Assembly (NCBI GenBank): GCA_963921425.1
Contig: OY992834.1
Span: forward strand, 17,052,164 to 17,116,163
DNA: 64,000 nt
Source of the DNA: Dryas octopetala
Lineage: Eukaryota; Streptophyta; Magnoliopsida; Rosales; Rosaceae
Reading direction: 5' to 3'
Shown here: in pieces, positions 19,109-31,570 of the stretch
Layout: the number at the start of each line of letters is the position of its first letter
Position numbering within the stretch: the first letter of the stretch is position 1
Made by a program: the position numbers and the translations under genes
The notes under the pieces: generated by a model
What the model saw: only the letters and a program-made list of their open reading frames with translations
What the model was told of the DNA's origin: nothing
The model's database searches: none

Positions 19109-22100
19109 ATGAATTTATCAGCCATGGCTGAACATGCAGTGCATCTTCAACAACTCCTGCAACTTGTGGCAATCATCATCTACTTCACAGCAAAAGCAGC
19201 ATCTGGACAACCGAAGCCTGGCTGCTCAGCCACCTGTGGCAATGTTAGCATCCCCTATCCTTTTGGCACAACTCCTGCCTGTTACTTTGACGAGTCTTTT
19301 TTTCTCAATTGCAAGGATACTACAAATGGTCAAAAATCAGTCTTCTTCCCAACAAGTAACGTAAGCATCCTCGACATATCACTAATAGATCACGAATTGC
19401 GAGTCTCTGGCTCCATATCTCGCGACTGTTACGAGTACAACAAATCGGGCAATCTTACGAGCAGTAACATTTCAGTGGCTTCCACGCTCACCTTCTCCAA
19501 GTTTCCTATCTCAGGTACCCGCAACAGATTCACTGCTGTTGGCTGTGACACTGTTGGGGTTATCGGAAGCTTAAAGCCGCGAAACTACTCAGCTGGATGC
19601 GCATCTTTCTGTAACAAAATTGAGGATGTTGAGAATGGGACTTGCGCTGGCGTTGGCTGTTGCCAAATATCTATCCAAGATAATATAATAGATTATGCCA
19701 CGGGTACTGTAAGCTTGACAAATCATTCTTACGTTAGAAGCTTCAATCCATGTGGATATGGTTTCCTTGTAGAAGAAGGTGCCTTCAACTTTTCCTCCTT
19801 GGATCTTCTAAACTTGCAGAGCAGAGAGAGTGTCCCTGTGGTGCTCAATTGGGCGGTTGGGAGCCACACATGCCAAGAAGCTAAAAGTAGTAACAGTACC
19901 TCTACTTATGCTTGTCAGTCAAACTACAGTGACTGTTACGAATCAAACATCGGGCCTGGGTATATCTGTAATTGTAGCAAAGGTTATCAAGGGAACCCTT
20001 ACCTTGTTGATGGTTGTCAAGGTATTAACTTATTAATATATATACTTGTATACTATATTAGCCTCAAGTAATGTACATAACGGGTCGAGGTCTATACATC
20101 TTTGTGGGTCGCCTAAATCGGGTCCCCGGAATCTCAAGTCCGGCTGCCGAGTTGGTAGCTAGTATATGCCAGCTAAACTACTCTTTTAGCCTTAATTTAC
20201 TTTGCATATGCCATATCTCATATTCTCATGTGTATTGCTATGAATTCATCATGCGCTTGGTTAATTGTTCTTCTTTCATTAAAATTGTGAAGGACTAATT
20301 TGCATGGTTTGTTAATTTCAGATATTAACGAGTGCGAGATTTCAAACCCCTGCAGTAGCGTAGCCACATGCAACAATATTCCTGGAAGCTTTAATTGCTT
20401 GTGTCCAAAGGGGCACCGCGGAGATGGGAAGAGAAATGGAGCAGGTTGCAGCCCACAAAATAAACGTAGCTCTCAATCCCTAAGACTTGCTATTGCATTG
20501 GGTAAGTACAATATTTAATGTTAATGGTTCTTAATTATGTTTACGTCATATTGGAATTAATTCATACATATTATATGGATTAGTCCAACCAGCCCTTGGA
20601 CACGCACTACGCGTAAGAGTAACTAAATGCATAATTTTGACAACAATGGATAATTGCAGTAGAGTTTCTTTTTAAATACTATATTTAGTCATATTGAAAT
20701 TAACATATTATATGGATTAATCCAATTAGCAGTAAGAAAAATTAATGTTAATTAGTCAAGTAGATCAACCTCAGAATGTTATGACGATCCTATGCAATTA
20801 TTGACTCTTTGGGCCAAAATATTTTTGTGTAACGTAACAAAAACACCATAAACATGGTGTTACGACTCTATTTAAATTATAAATGTATAGAATCATTAAG
20901 GATAATGATTCCATTCACTAAGGTATGTCATTAACCATGTTTATATAATTGATAAATAATTAAACCTTTCTCAATCTCAAACGACTTTCAGAAACCACTT
21001 CCCTCGTTCGTCAAGGTTTCTTGTAACACAGATACATATATGCAGATTAATAAATATGAAAGTCCAGCACTTGAGTACATATAAAATTATATGTATAACA
21101 TTATCGTATAATTAATTAATATTTAACTAAATCAAAGTAAACAAGGTTTGTATACTGGTGTACAAAAGCCAAGGGTCAAATTAATAGCAACCACAAACAT
21201 CATTATCTTCTTAACTTGTCAACTTATTCAAGTTTTCATCGTTCACTTTTTTTCTTCTTCGATAGAGGAATAAATCGATCAAACCATTAACTTATTATAA
21301 TCATAATCTATTATTACACTCTCCCTTTTATTATCATATGACTATTGTCTATTTAAAGTTTTGCTATGTTATTTTAAATTTTATGTTAATTTCAAAAGCA
21401 TTACAAGCTAGTTATTAATCTAATGATATTTCTCTTCATTTTGTTAGACATATCTTGAATTCAAATCTCCTATATTCTATATTAAACAAAATACATTTTA
21501 AAAATATAAGGCAAAAATAAGCATGTTTTTTTGTGCCGCTATTCGGACCCAATTTTTTTATCTGTAGCAAATACACTCTTTACACCTACCTTTAATTTTA
21601 AAAGTTTAAAAACTTATTAGTTCACCCAATTTTTTTCAAAAATACCCTTACTAAAACCGAACAACAAACTTAACATATTTATGCTCTTTATACCCAACAA
21701 CGCATCCAGTACCATCACCACCACCCAACACCCAACACCTAACACCACCACTCATTGCCCTCTACATTAAAAAATTTATTTTTGGACTGCAATAGTTTGA
21801 ATCATAATTGTTTAATGTTGAACTTGAACACAAAGGGGAGATTTTGAAATTTTTTTTTTTTGAATTTTGTTCGGCACTGGTTAACCGAACAAGTATAAGT
21901 ACGTTCGGCGGCACACAATTGAACACCTTTTTCTAAATTTTTTAGAGGTATTCGGTAGTCTATAGCGAGCGGACAACACCATGTTCAGTGCTTTATTGCC
22001 GAACAACTCATAACATGTTGGGCTCTAGTGTGCGGAACATGTTGCAATTTCAGTTTTTGAAAATAAGCACGTACGCTATTAAAACTCAAAGGAATGATGA

Positions 22101-24505
22101 AAATATTTTATTTAAAGACTCCCAAATCAAAATTTAACCATTCATTCGTCAATATTAAACTTGTTTGCATCAATATGGAGAGTGATATAGAGAGTTTAGG
22201 GTTTTGATAGAGAGTTGAGTGAAGATGTGAGTGAAGAATTGATGTTGGGTATTGAGAAATGTTGGGTATAGGTTCAAGTTAATTTAATTTAATTTAAATT
22301 AAATTTTTAAGTCCTTGAAGGTAAATTTACATTAGGGTAGAATTGAAAATTATATTTTTATTAAAGTGTTGGGGATAAAAATGAAAAAGTTGGGTCCCAA
22401 TAGCGCCACCTTTTTTTTTTTTTTTTTTTTTTTTCTATTGATGAGGCATTTAGATATTGGTCCAGAAAAAGAACGCCTAGCTTAAAAGAAAGATGAAGGC
22501 CGTCAACCAAAAATGTTGAGAGTATCCCTCTCTCGATAAATAAAGTAATTACATATAGTAGTTTATAAGGTGTTGGATCTCAACTAATTTGCAATTTCCT
22601 TCATAGTATCAGAGCAGACAACTCACATGTTCAAACAGTCGCCGCTTGTATTCCCCCTTCATCCAATATGTGTTGTCTACGTATTTGACTTAAGTATGTG
22701 ACTCTACATGTGAGGGGCGTGTTGAGAAAAAAATCTTACGTACATTGAGAAATTAATGACTTTGTGTGTGTCTATAACGTGCTAGGCCTCTCCAACCATT
22801 TCCAATTAGTTTTGGCCCTGTTGGGTTGGATGCTCCAATTAATTTTTTCATGGTATTAGAGTACGTAGGTTATGCAGGCGCTCTCATGCCACATAATATG
22901 AATCATCCACATGTTTGACTTAAGTAATGTTACACATGCAAGGGCATGTTGAGATTGAGTATCCCACATTCGATAAATAAAGCCTTACATATATATATAT
23001 ATATATATATATAGTTGTTTATAAGGGTGTAAGGCCTATCAACCCATTGTTAATTGATTTTGACTTAAATGCTCTGATTTTCTTCATGAAACACTTGTTT
23101 AAGGCCTTAAGTAACTAAAAGAAAAACAAAATTACCGGTTTTTTTTTTTTTTTTGTCAAATTATAAATTTCTTTTAAAATATGAATATAAGTCATTACTT
23201 TTGTCAAAATTAGATACTACTAATCCATTGTACTTCCTTTTTTCTTCTTTATTGGAGGTTGGGGGTTAAAATTTTTTTAACTTCTCATAACTTTTTCTTC
23301 TCTTCTAACTCTTGGCAGGAATTTGCATAGGCCTTTTGGTGCTACTTATAGGAGGTTCTTGGGTTTATTGGGGGATAAGGAAAAGAAAACTCATCCAACT
23401 CAAAGAGAATTTCTTTCAACAGAATGGTGGCATATTGTTACAACAACAACTCTCTAGTCATAGAGGAATATCAACGGAAATGACCAAAATTTTTACTGCA
23501 GAGGAGCTCAAAAAGGCCACCAATAATTACGACGAGACTAAGGTACTTGGCCAAGGAGGCAATGGAACAGTTTACAAGGGAGTGTTGCAAGATAACAAAG
23601 TGGTTGCAATTAAAAAGTCAAAGATTTGTGATCAAAGCCAAATCGAACAATTTATTAATGAGGTAATTGTGCTTTCCCAAATCAACCATCGCAATGTGGT
23701 CAAGCTTTTAGGTTGTTGTTTGGAGACAGAAGTACCCTTACTTGTTTACGAGTTCATCACAAACGGGACTCTTTCAAGTCATATACACAATAAAGGTCAA
23801 CAGTCCTCCTCACTTTCATGGGAAATGCGTCTTAAAATTGCAACAGAAACTGCAGGGGCACTTGCATACTTGCATTCTGCAACTTACATACCTATCATAC
23901 ACAGAGATGTGAAGACTACCAATATTCTATTGGATGATAGTTATACAGCAAAGGTTGCTGACTTTGGAGCTTCAAGGCTTATTCCTATTGATCAAACTCA
24001 ATTAACCACTTTAGTGCAGGGTACACTTGGATACTTAGACCCAGAATACTTCCATAGTAGCCAACTGACTGGAAAGAGTGATGTTTATAGTTTTGGAGTT
24101 GTTCTTGCAGAGCTACTAACAGGTAAGAAGGCACTTTCTTTTGATAGGTCTGAGACTGAAAGAAATCTAGCAATTTACTTTGTTTCTTCCATGAAAGATG
24201 ACCGGTTACTTGAAATTCTTGACGATCATGTGGTTATCACGGACTCTGAAAGAAAGATGATGAAGAAAGTAAAGGAAGTTGCAAGCCTTGCAAAAAGGTG
24301 TTTGAAGGTGAGAGGAGAAGACAGGCCTAGCATGAAGGAAGTGGCAACAGAGCTAGAAGGACTAATTAATATGGGGAAGCACCCTTGGGAAAGTTATGTT
24401 GGTGGTCAGGATGAACATGGCGGTAGTTGCAGTGATACTACTACTGCTACAGCATTTGGAAGCATGGAAAGTCATATCATAATGCCATATGATGATGGGC
24501 AGTAA
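19109..24505 (+). CDS. Wall-associated receptor kinase (WAK/WAK-like), 3 exons
   Basis: Exons are 19109-20021, 20322-20501 and 23319-24505, with GT-AG introns of 300 and 2817 bp. They join in frame to 759 aa, the usual WAK length and exon plan. A signal peptide ends near residue 33. A GUB_WAK galacturonan-binding domain follows ([15 protein letters not shown]), then an EGF-like module ([17 protein letters not shown]) and a calcium-binding EGF module in exon 2 ([11 protein letters not shown]). A transmembrane helix ([21 protein letters not shown]) and basic stop-transfer RKRK lead to an intracellular Ser/Thr kinase. That kinase has glycine loop [11 protein letters not shown] (~442-452), VAIK lysine ~463, HRD ~559-561, DFG ~579 and [10 protein letters not shown], so it is an RD kinase with all catalytic residues. 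Known role of the family: sensing pectin or its fragments at the plasma membrane in growth and defence. Intron 2 carries two transposable elements. An alternative start at 19124 is possible. Confidence 0.93.
21533..22410. mobile_element. Mutator-like non-autonomous element in WAK intron 2
   Basis: The left end GTGCCGCTATTCGGACCCAA and the complement of the right end (GGTGGCGCTATTGGGACCC) match the termini of 30097-31304 and 61649-63202. It sits in poly-T, so the duplication at its ends cannot be measured. It holds a TTCGG...CCGAA module at 21870-21889 and internal AATTTAATTTAA repeats. No transposase. Confidence 0.72.
22514..23086 (+). mobile_element. TRIM-type miniature LTR element with three LTR copies
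   Basis: Three related TGTTGAG...CA units (about 22514-22603, 22720-22850, 22947-23086) are separated by two short internal parts. The first two are followed by primer-site-like TAGTATCAGAGC and TGGTATTAGAGT, and the second and third are preceded by purine-rich GAGGGGCG and AAGGGCA. This is the LTR-internal-LTR layout of a TRIM, extended by one unit as recombination between LTRs would give. It has no coding capacity. The LTRs are well diverged, so it is an old fossil in WAK intron 2. Confidence 0.6.
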
Positions 24506-26405
24506 TTTTATATATATATATGTAAATATGTATATATATATATATATATGTAAATTAAATTAATGTTAATTTCTTGTTGATTAATAACTTATGGGGGTAA
24601 TTTGGCGATAAATGTAAGTGCTAAAGCTACATACACTGGGAAGACCAGCAGGGTGCAAATTAAGTACTATGTACATGTTTCATTTAAGATTTGTATGTCT
24701 TGATTGGTGTTTTATTAATTAAAACTACTTTTGTTCTTGTTATGCCTTCATTTTTTAGGTTAATTAGTTTAAGTTATTTTGAGTGTTAGGCATTCATTTG
24801 TATACCAGCTTCATAAAATGTAAGGAATTAAGAACTCTAGTAACACAAATGTAAGAGTATGACAAAAAGAAACTCTAGTAAACCCACAAATTAAGTATAG
24901 AGCTATCATAGTAGACAAAATACTCTATATAATGAATATGAAAATAACTAGACAGCTAGACACATAATACTGTCTTCTTCGACTAAAAAAACAGACACCT
25001 ACTGTCTTCAGTGGAGAGGAGTCTTTAATTCAAATATGCAAACATACTTAAACAACAAACATGCAAAAAGTAAAGTGTAAAATAAAACCAAGCAGATCGA
25101 TATTAGAACTCCCCCCCCCAAATAGATAACCCTCTATTTGTTGTACTTTCCATCCCTTTTTGACATGGAATGACAAATTGTGCAAAGAGAAACAACAGGG
25201 CAAATATAGAAAAATAAGCACAGATGGGAACAATGCCAAACAATTTAAGGGAAATATTGCAAATTTATATAGCGCAATTAATAATGAGACAGTCAACAAA
25301 TACATTCTCCCTTTGTTCAAAAAAAAAAACAAAACCAAATATATTCTCCCCAAGGAAATTGTTAACTCCCCCTAAACAAATAATGTTCCTAACAAGTACT
25401 GGTCCCTCATAAATGATAAAAAGACTGAACATATATATGCACCAAGCTCATAAGAGAGCATGAATATGATAGCAAATAATTAAGAAAGTTAACGTTCCAC
25501 TAAAACAAATATCTCCCTCAAGATATACACTCCCAAAAATAGACTCCTCATGTTCATAGCTCCCTTTAAGTAGCTTTCTACACTCTCAAATCTCTCCCAT
25601 TTCTTCACGGAACAGATGGACAAAGGTAAAAATAAGCAATGAATTCATTACTAAGGATAGGTGTAGAAGTAGTGATATATTAGCATGACAACCACTAAGA
25701 GAAAATAGAAACAACATCATGAGCACTGGATTGATTTTGCAATTGTAACAGAAAAAAAACACTAATTCAAAAACTAGAACAATGAAACTATGAGTATTAT
25801 TAGGTATTTGCTTTTTGTCCAATTAATTAACTATCTACAAAAGGCTAGCAGATGCAGGGGTTTGCTTGCAGATGCAGGGTTTTGCGTGCAGATGCACCCG
25901 CATCTGCAAGTCACCGAGCGCTCGACAGATGCGTCACTGAGGCTCGGTGGGTTTGCTGAACGCTTGGTGGACAGTTTGAGTTTCTACTTAAGTTTTCGAC
26001 CAGCTAGGGTTTGGCTTAACTTTCTTTCTCAATTTGGGCTTCTAATTAAAGAACCCTTAAATCTAACCCTAGATGCAAACCAAAAGCAGCCTATATAACT
26101 TTTCTTCAAAACTAGTACTCTTTTCGCCTTTGAAAAATGAGCTAACATGTAGGTGATCTGTGCACAAATGAACGCTCTTATAGTGTGTTTGGGTGTTTAA
26201 CTTCCCACTATAAGGAGATATAATAAGTGGGATGTGTAGCTAGGGGTAGGCATTTTTAACCAATAAATAGAAAAACGGACCAAATTGAACCCTAGAGATC
26301 GATTTTAGTGGTTTAATATTTTTTTCTCATTGTTCGGTTAAAAAACCTAACCAAAAAGAGATAACAGGTTGAAGATGTTATTATTGATGGTTAACCAACC
26401 GAGTA
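24506..26405. other. WAK 3' flank and intergenic DNA
   Basis: An imperfect TA microsatellite (24508-24550) follows the WAK stop codon. The 3' UTR probably ends within the next few hundred bases, but no single poly-A signal stands out. From 25080 to 25610 there are several CTCCCCC-type runs and short open frames that I cannot assign. An ACCGAGCGCTCGACAG motif lies near 25913. No gene recognised. Confidence 0.5.
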
Positions 26406-26414
26406 TTATTAATA

Positions 26415-27420
26415 GGGAAATTCTGGCCATACCCAATTATATATTTTCTTTTTTTACCCAACATATATTTTACACATGAATGAACTATTTGTCCCACTAT
26501 GAAATGACTATTAAGGACAAATGATATTTAAACAAAAAACCTCAATTTTCTCTCCATACCCAACATCTCATATCATCAACCTCTCTACCTCCCAAACTTA
26601 CCTTCAATCTTACTCTCATAACTAAAATCCAAACCCTAAACTAATTTTTATCTCCATATCATCCAATCAAGGTTGTTTTGATGAATGGAGAGTCCAATCG
26701 TTGTTTGGGAGCTTTCAAACGAAGGTTGTGTGCAAATTTTTTTGTTTTCTTAACGCCATAAACACTATGAATGAATCTGGGTTCGTGCTTCATTCGATGG
26801 ACCAGAGCCGATTATATACATTATATTCGATAGGTGCTTGCCAAACATTTGCATTATATTCGACAGGTGCCCACCGAAGAATGATAGGATGTTCGGCAGG
26901 TGCCCACTGAATAGTGCATAAATGTCTAAAATTATCACACAATCTTCATTCGGTAGGCACCTACCGAACATACAATCATTATTCGGTGGGCACCTACTGA
27001 ATATAATGCAAATGTTCGGTAGGCACTTGCTGAACATAATACAAATATTCGGCTCTAGTCCACTAAATGAAGCGCGAACCCAGATTCATTCATAAGGACA
27101 AAAATTAATTTTTTTTTTTGTGTTCATAGAGGAAGATGGTGGGCTGTTTCAGGTGGGTCATCTTGCGGGGGCGGCGGGAGAGGTGGATGAAGCTTGAATG
27201 TTCGGTGGGAATGTGTTGGCTTGATAAGTTGGGTATGTGAATAAGTTGGGTAATGAAAGAAAATATAAAAGAGTGGGTTGGGTATTATTAATAAGGGTAT
27301 GATAGTAATTTGATCGAGTTGGGTAAAATGAGAAAATATTAATTTCAAAAAAGTGATGGTTGGGTAAATTGAGAAGTTAGGGTAAAATAAGAAAAATTTT
27401 GGGTATGTTTAGAATCACCC
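26415..27420. mobile_element. Mutator-like element with internal hairpin
   Basis: Ends GGGAAATTCTGGCCATACCC and (complement of right) GGGTGATTCTAAACATACCC are flanked by a perfect 9-bp duplication TTATTAATA at 26406-26414 and 27421-27429. The centre is a large inverted repeat (26767-27093). No transposase was seen. The last ~30 bp also begin segmental copy A, which shows the duplication breakpoint lay within this terminus. Confidence 0.85.
26767..27093. repeat. Inverted repeat carrying six palindromic modules
   Basis: Arms of about 150 bp run inward from ATGAATGAATCTGGGTTCG and its complement. Six ~20-bp modules of the form TTCGGTAGGCACCTACCGAA lie at 26826-26844, 26859-26878, 26892-26911, 26949-26968, 26982-27001 and 27015-27034, placed symmetrically about 26930. 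Each module is itself close to palindromic. A transcript would fold into a long hairpin. Confidence 0.8.
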
Positions 27421-27447
27421 TTATTAATATTGAAAAAAAAAAAAAAA

Positions 27448-27540
27448 CAGTTGTTGGGTAGCCTAGTTGGAAGGGCTATGAAATTGCCCACTTTGCACCC
27501 AAGTTCGATCTCTTCTCCCCGCTGAGGAAAAAAAAAAAAA
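27448..27540 (+). mobile_element. SINE-like unit (copy B)
   Basis: Counterpart of 3279-3381 with TAGCCTAGTTGGAAGGGC and AAGTTCGATC boxes and a 3' poly-A run. It has lost much of the C-rich stretch seen in copy A. Confidence 0.5.
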
Positions 27541-27878
27541 CACTAAAGTGCATGATCAATGTTGGGAATCAACCATAAGACATGGAAAGCCAACAAAGCA
27601 ACCAACATACCACTCCACAAGGGAACTTATGTTAGTTGTATAGCAATAAATATATTTATTATCTTACTAAAACAACCTTTATAAAAAATATAATAATAAC
27701 ATTGACACACTAACCTAAAACATTTTCTTCCATATTTTTTAGGTTGCGCCGCTCTCCTCTCTCTCAACTTGACTCCCTCTCTCTCAGATATGCCTTTAAA
27801 AACACTAACCTAAAACATTTTCTTCCATATTTTTCAGATTTCGCCGCTCTCCTCTCTCTAAACTTGACTCCCTCCCTC

Positions 27879-28000
27879 TCAGATCTGTCTTTCTCTTTCT
27901 TAGATCTCGTCGATATATCTGTCTTTCTTTCTCAGATCTCATCGATCTGTCTTTCTTTGTCTTAGATCTCGTCGATCTGTCTTTCTCTTTCTCAGATATT
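27879..28000 (+). repeat. ~30-bp pyrimidine-rich minisatellite (copy B)
   Basis: Same unit as at 3716-3955, with about four copies instead of about eight. It is followed by a shorter CT run. Confidence 0.75.
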
Positions 28001-30096
28001 GTCAATCTGTTCTCTTTCTCTCTCTCTCTCTCTCTCATATTTGTCTTTATTTTTCTCAGATCTCTTTGATCTGTTCACTTTCTCTTTCTGTGTCACTCTC
28101 TATCAATCTATACATGTTGTCATCGTTTCTCACTTTCACTCTAGCATGAAATCCAAATCTCGACACTAAACCGAAAAACATCGAAACTGATCCAAAATAT
28201 TTGCATATAGACTTGTTGGTCTTGCCTTCATCTTTATCAGTGTCGGCGTCGATTCCTGTTTTGGAGTACTGACACGCTAGTGTCAATTTGAAAACCCAAC
28301 CAAAAGATCGGTGCACCAAACCATGCCAACCCTATGTGTAGCATAGTTCCAGAAAACAAAGATGAAGACGAAGACGATGTTGATAAAGAATGTAATGGTT
28401 CTCAATCATCGGATCAATGATTTACCAGAGGTATACATATTCTTAACCGACCCTTTAAGCATTTCATCACTTCCATTTCTTTAACATGTGTATTAATTTG
28501 GGGTTTGATTAAGGGTAAACTACAGCTTTAGTCCTTTGTTTTAATCATATTCTGCATTAATTAGGTCAATGGGGTTTAATTTTTTTCAATTTGGTCTACT
28601 TTGAGTTTTATAGTGCATTTTACAACCATAGGAAGATTTTGAAATTTCCTTATTTTGACAAAATCCAGATTTTCAATTTGGGAAAGAATGATTCGTTTTT
28701 ATTTTTCAAGACATATATTATTGGAGGCTTAATCCCCCATTTTTTTTAAAAAATTAAAACATACTTTATGACGCTTTTTTTAAAAGCAAGTGCCCTTAAG
28801 TCTACACTTAATTAAGTTTGCATCAAAAGCAAATAAGAATCTTAAATAAGCTTTTAGGATGCTTAAAAAAAAAAAGGTCCTTGTATGTCATAAATTGGGT
28901 GCATGTCCTAAAAGGCTATATTTGTAGTAGTGATTGAAAGACCATCTTATGATTTGTTTAAAACTTGTAGAAATTGTGCTCGAAGTTGCGGGTGATGAAC
29001 TACCCACGACGTCGCTCTACAAAAGAGTCTTCGAGGCGGCAACCATCATCATCATCACCAAACACTATTGGGTAGAGGTCCGTTCAATATGTCCCTCCCC
29101 ATTGATAGACAGGACCAGATCAAAAGCATGTCACCAGAAAGAAAAAAACTCACCAAAAATGGATGAGAATGACTTGACATGCAGTAGTGGTCTCTGGTTG
29201 TGACTAAGCAACTGCCAAACAAATCAAATCCTAAACTAGAGTCCAGAAAAAGATTGAAGCCCATTGCTTTCTTCAAAACCGCCTTCTCAAATTCAACACT
29301 CCATCCATGAAAATGACCTAAAGACTGTTTGTGCAAAAACCTGCAATCGTCATCTCCATCTCTATTTAATTATTAGATTTTGGATTTTCATTGAGAAAAT
29401 GGTGAAGATGTCTGAGGCGTGTGAAGGTTGAGATGAAGAAGATGGAATATGGTACCGGAGAGCTTAATTAACCTACAAATTATCGAATCAAAGATTTACC
29501 AGAAAGGTTGAGATGAAGAAGATGGAATATGTTACCGGAAAGCTTAATTAACCTATAAATTATCGGATCAAAGATTTACCAGAAGTATATTGTAACTTTT
29601 TTATTTCCTTTTGCTTGGATTCATGAGCCTTTGATTATTGAATCCATATTAGAGTGTTAGTTATATTTAAATTATTACTTGTCGTTGAATTGGGAGTGTA
29701 TTCTCTCAAAAAAAAAAAAAAATAATAAAGAAAAAAAGAATTGGGAGTGTATTAATAAGCATGTGAATAAATCGGTTCTATATATGCTTACATACATTAT
29801 ATTACTATTTATTTTGAAATTCAAACGCAAGAGAATTAATTATTATTGTCACTGATGGAATATGATGAATACATTAAATTGTCCTCACAAGCTGCACTCT
29901 TTCGGAGCCGAACTACAGTTTCTCCAACAGCAAGCATCTAATACCAAGTAAAACTCAGGAAAAATTAAAGAGATAGCAAGAATTTCCTAGATTTCATTGG
30001 CTTGGAATCAAGCAACATGAACTAAACTCAAATATATATACATGTAAATTCCAACAACACAAAAATCAGGACTAGTTGTATCATACAAATATTAAT

Positions 30097-31304
30097 GGGT
30101 GCCGGACCCAATTGTTTTTTTTTTCAATAGCCTCAACAATTTAATGACATGTTAATTTCTTATTTTATTCTAATATAAATTGACTATTGAGGACATAATA
30201 TAAACATTTTAAAAATAATTAACTTAAACTATACCCAACAACTTTGTATATCCAATATCTCCACTCATGTCTCCAACATCTCTACACACCTCTCCTCTTT
30301 AACAAAACCATAAACCCCACTACACCTTTCCTCATCAATTTGGATTGAGGTTTTCTTATTTCTGTATGCAGATTAATTGAAGGAGTCATACGCGCGTTCA
30401 GTAAACAACCTTCTAGAGAAGTTTCACCAGTCATTTTCTATATACCTATTAACGTCTCCCAGACTACCAGTAAATTTGTGTTAGTGGGAGTCTATGTGAT
30501 CGCTTTTGCACTTCTAGTTGCACCAATGGTGGCAGCTTCTCTCTATGTTGATGCCAGTAACTTTGATTATAATCTTAAAAATTGACAAATCTGCTCCTTC
30601 AGCCACTACTGCTGATGAAACTTGCATCACTCTCAGATCATGGAAATGGCTTTATGCAACAAAGAATTTAGTACTAGTCAAGACAATTTAGTAGGAATTT
30701 TCCGTGTATTTTTCTAAGTTCGGTGCTATTTTTAATTAATTTTCAAAGTTCATAAAAATAGAAAAAAAAAATCAGAAAATACAAGAAAAGACGTGACACG
30801 TGGCGCACATCCAGCGTGCCATGTCATCATTAACGGCCATGTCATCATTTTTAATGGAATTGTTGACGGAACAAGATAAAATGAGACACGCATGTAAGTT
30901 ACAAGTGGTAATCTGGGACAAAAAAATTTCAGGTGGTAAAGTGGAAATGAGTTACAGTTTTGGGTGGTAAATCGATAATTAAGCCCAACAAAGAAAGCTT
31001 TTAATGTCCACTTATGGGGCTCCATTGTTTCATTACTCTCGTATATCATCTGCCAAATACCTAGTCTCACCCCAACAACAAGCTTTTCAGTTTGGGTTTT
31101 GCTTTCAATTAATTGGGTGATAGTGGTGGCCGGTGGGAATGATGGGCGGCTTCAGGGGTTGATTCCGGTGGGAATGATGGGCTGCTTCAGGGGTTGATTC
31201 CGATGGTGATGTCTAAGTTTTAACATTTTTTTGTTAAATAAAGATGATTGTAAAGAGTGTGTTGAGACTACTAATAAAAAAATTGGGGATGATTGGCGAC
31301 ACCC
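30097..31304. mobile_element. Mutator-like non-autonomous element
   Basis: The left end begins GGGTGCCG-GACCCAATTG and the right end finishes GGCGACACCC. The 9-bp duplication AATATTAAT is perfect at 30088-30096 and 31305-31313. The interior at 30124-30330 matches 61860-62060 of the larger family member. Copy A carries the left part of this element (from about 13175) but loses the rest beyond 13783. A doubled GGGTTGATTCCGGTGGGAATGA-like segment lies near 31110-31200. No transposase. Confidence 0.83.
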
Positions 31305-31570
31305 AATATTAATTTATCAGAACCTAGTTAATTTTATTTTATTTTTATTATATATATATATTTTTTTTGTGGTGAAGTACTCAAGTGAGGAAATCTCCTA
31401 GAGCACAAATTATATAAATAAATAGGAAAAAGTACAGGCAAAAAATCCTTGAGGAGAAACAAGGAAACAACAGCAAAGATCGAGTGCAGGGGCCAAAACC
31501 ACCAAAACACTAGATGCATTGTGGATCTAGAATTTTCAAGACTTCATGCCTTGTATGTACATAGAGTTAA

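Larger units (their letters stand above)
27391..30863 (+). repeat. Segmental duplication, copy B (without copia)
   Basis: This copy is collinear with 3223-13783. At about 29884-29893 it reads GTCCTCACAAGCTGC with a single CTCAC, the exact site that is split and duplicated around the copia element in copy A. The copia element therefore arrived after the duplication. Its other differences from copy A are a shorter minisatellite, about 130 extra bp at 30240-30410 and scattered substitutions. The 3' part overlaps the Mutator-like element at 30097-31304. Confidence 0.88.

Noticed and set aside
23312-23318. Start of a separate kinase-only gene
   Set aside because: There is no ATG there. A TTCT...CTTGGCAG acceptor precedes 23319, and the frame joins exon 2 of the WAK gene exactly, so it is exon 3.
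26826-27034. Regularly spaced palindromes resembling a CRISPR array
   Set aside because: This is plant nuclear DNA. The units are mirrored about a centre inside a transposon rather than arranged in one direction with unique spacers.
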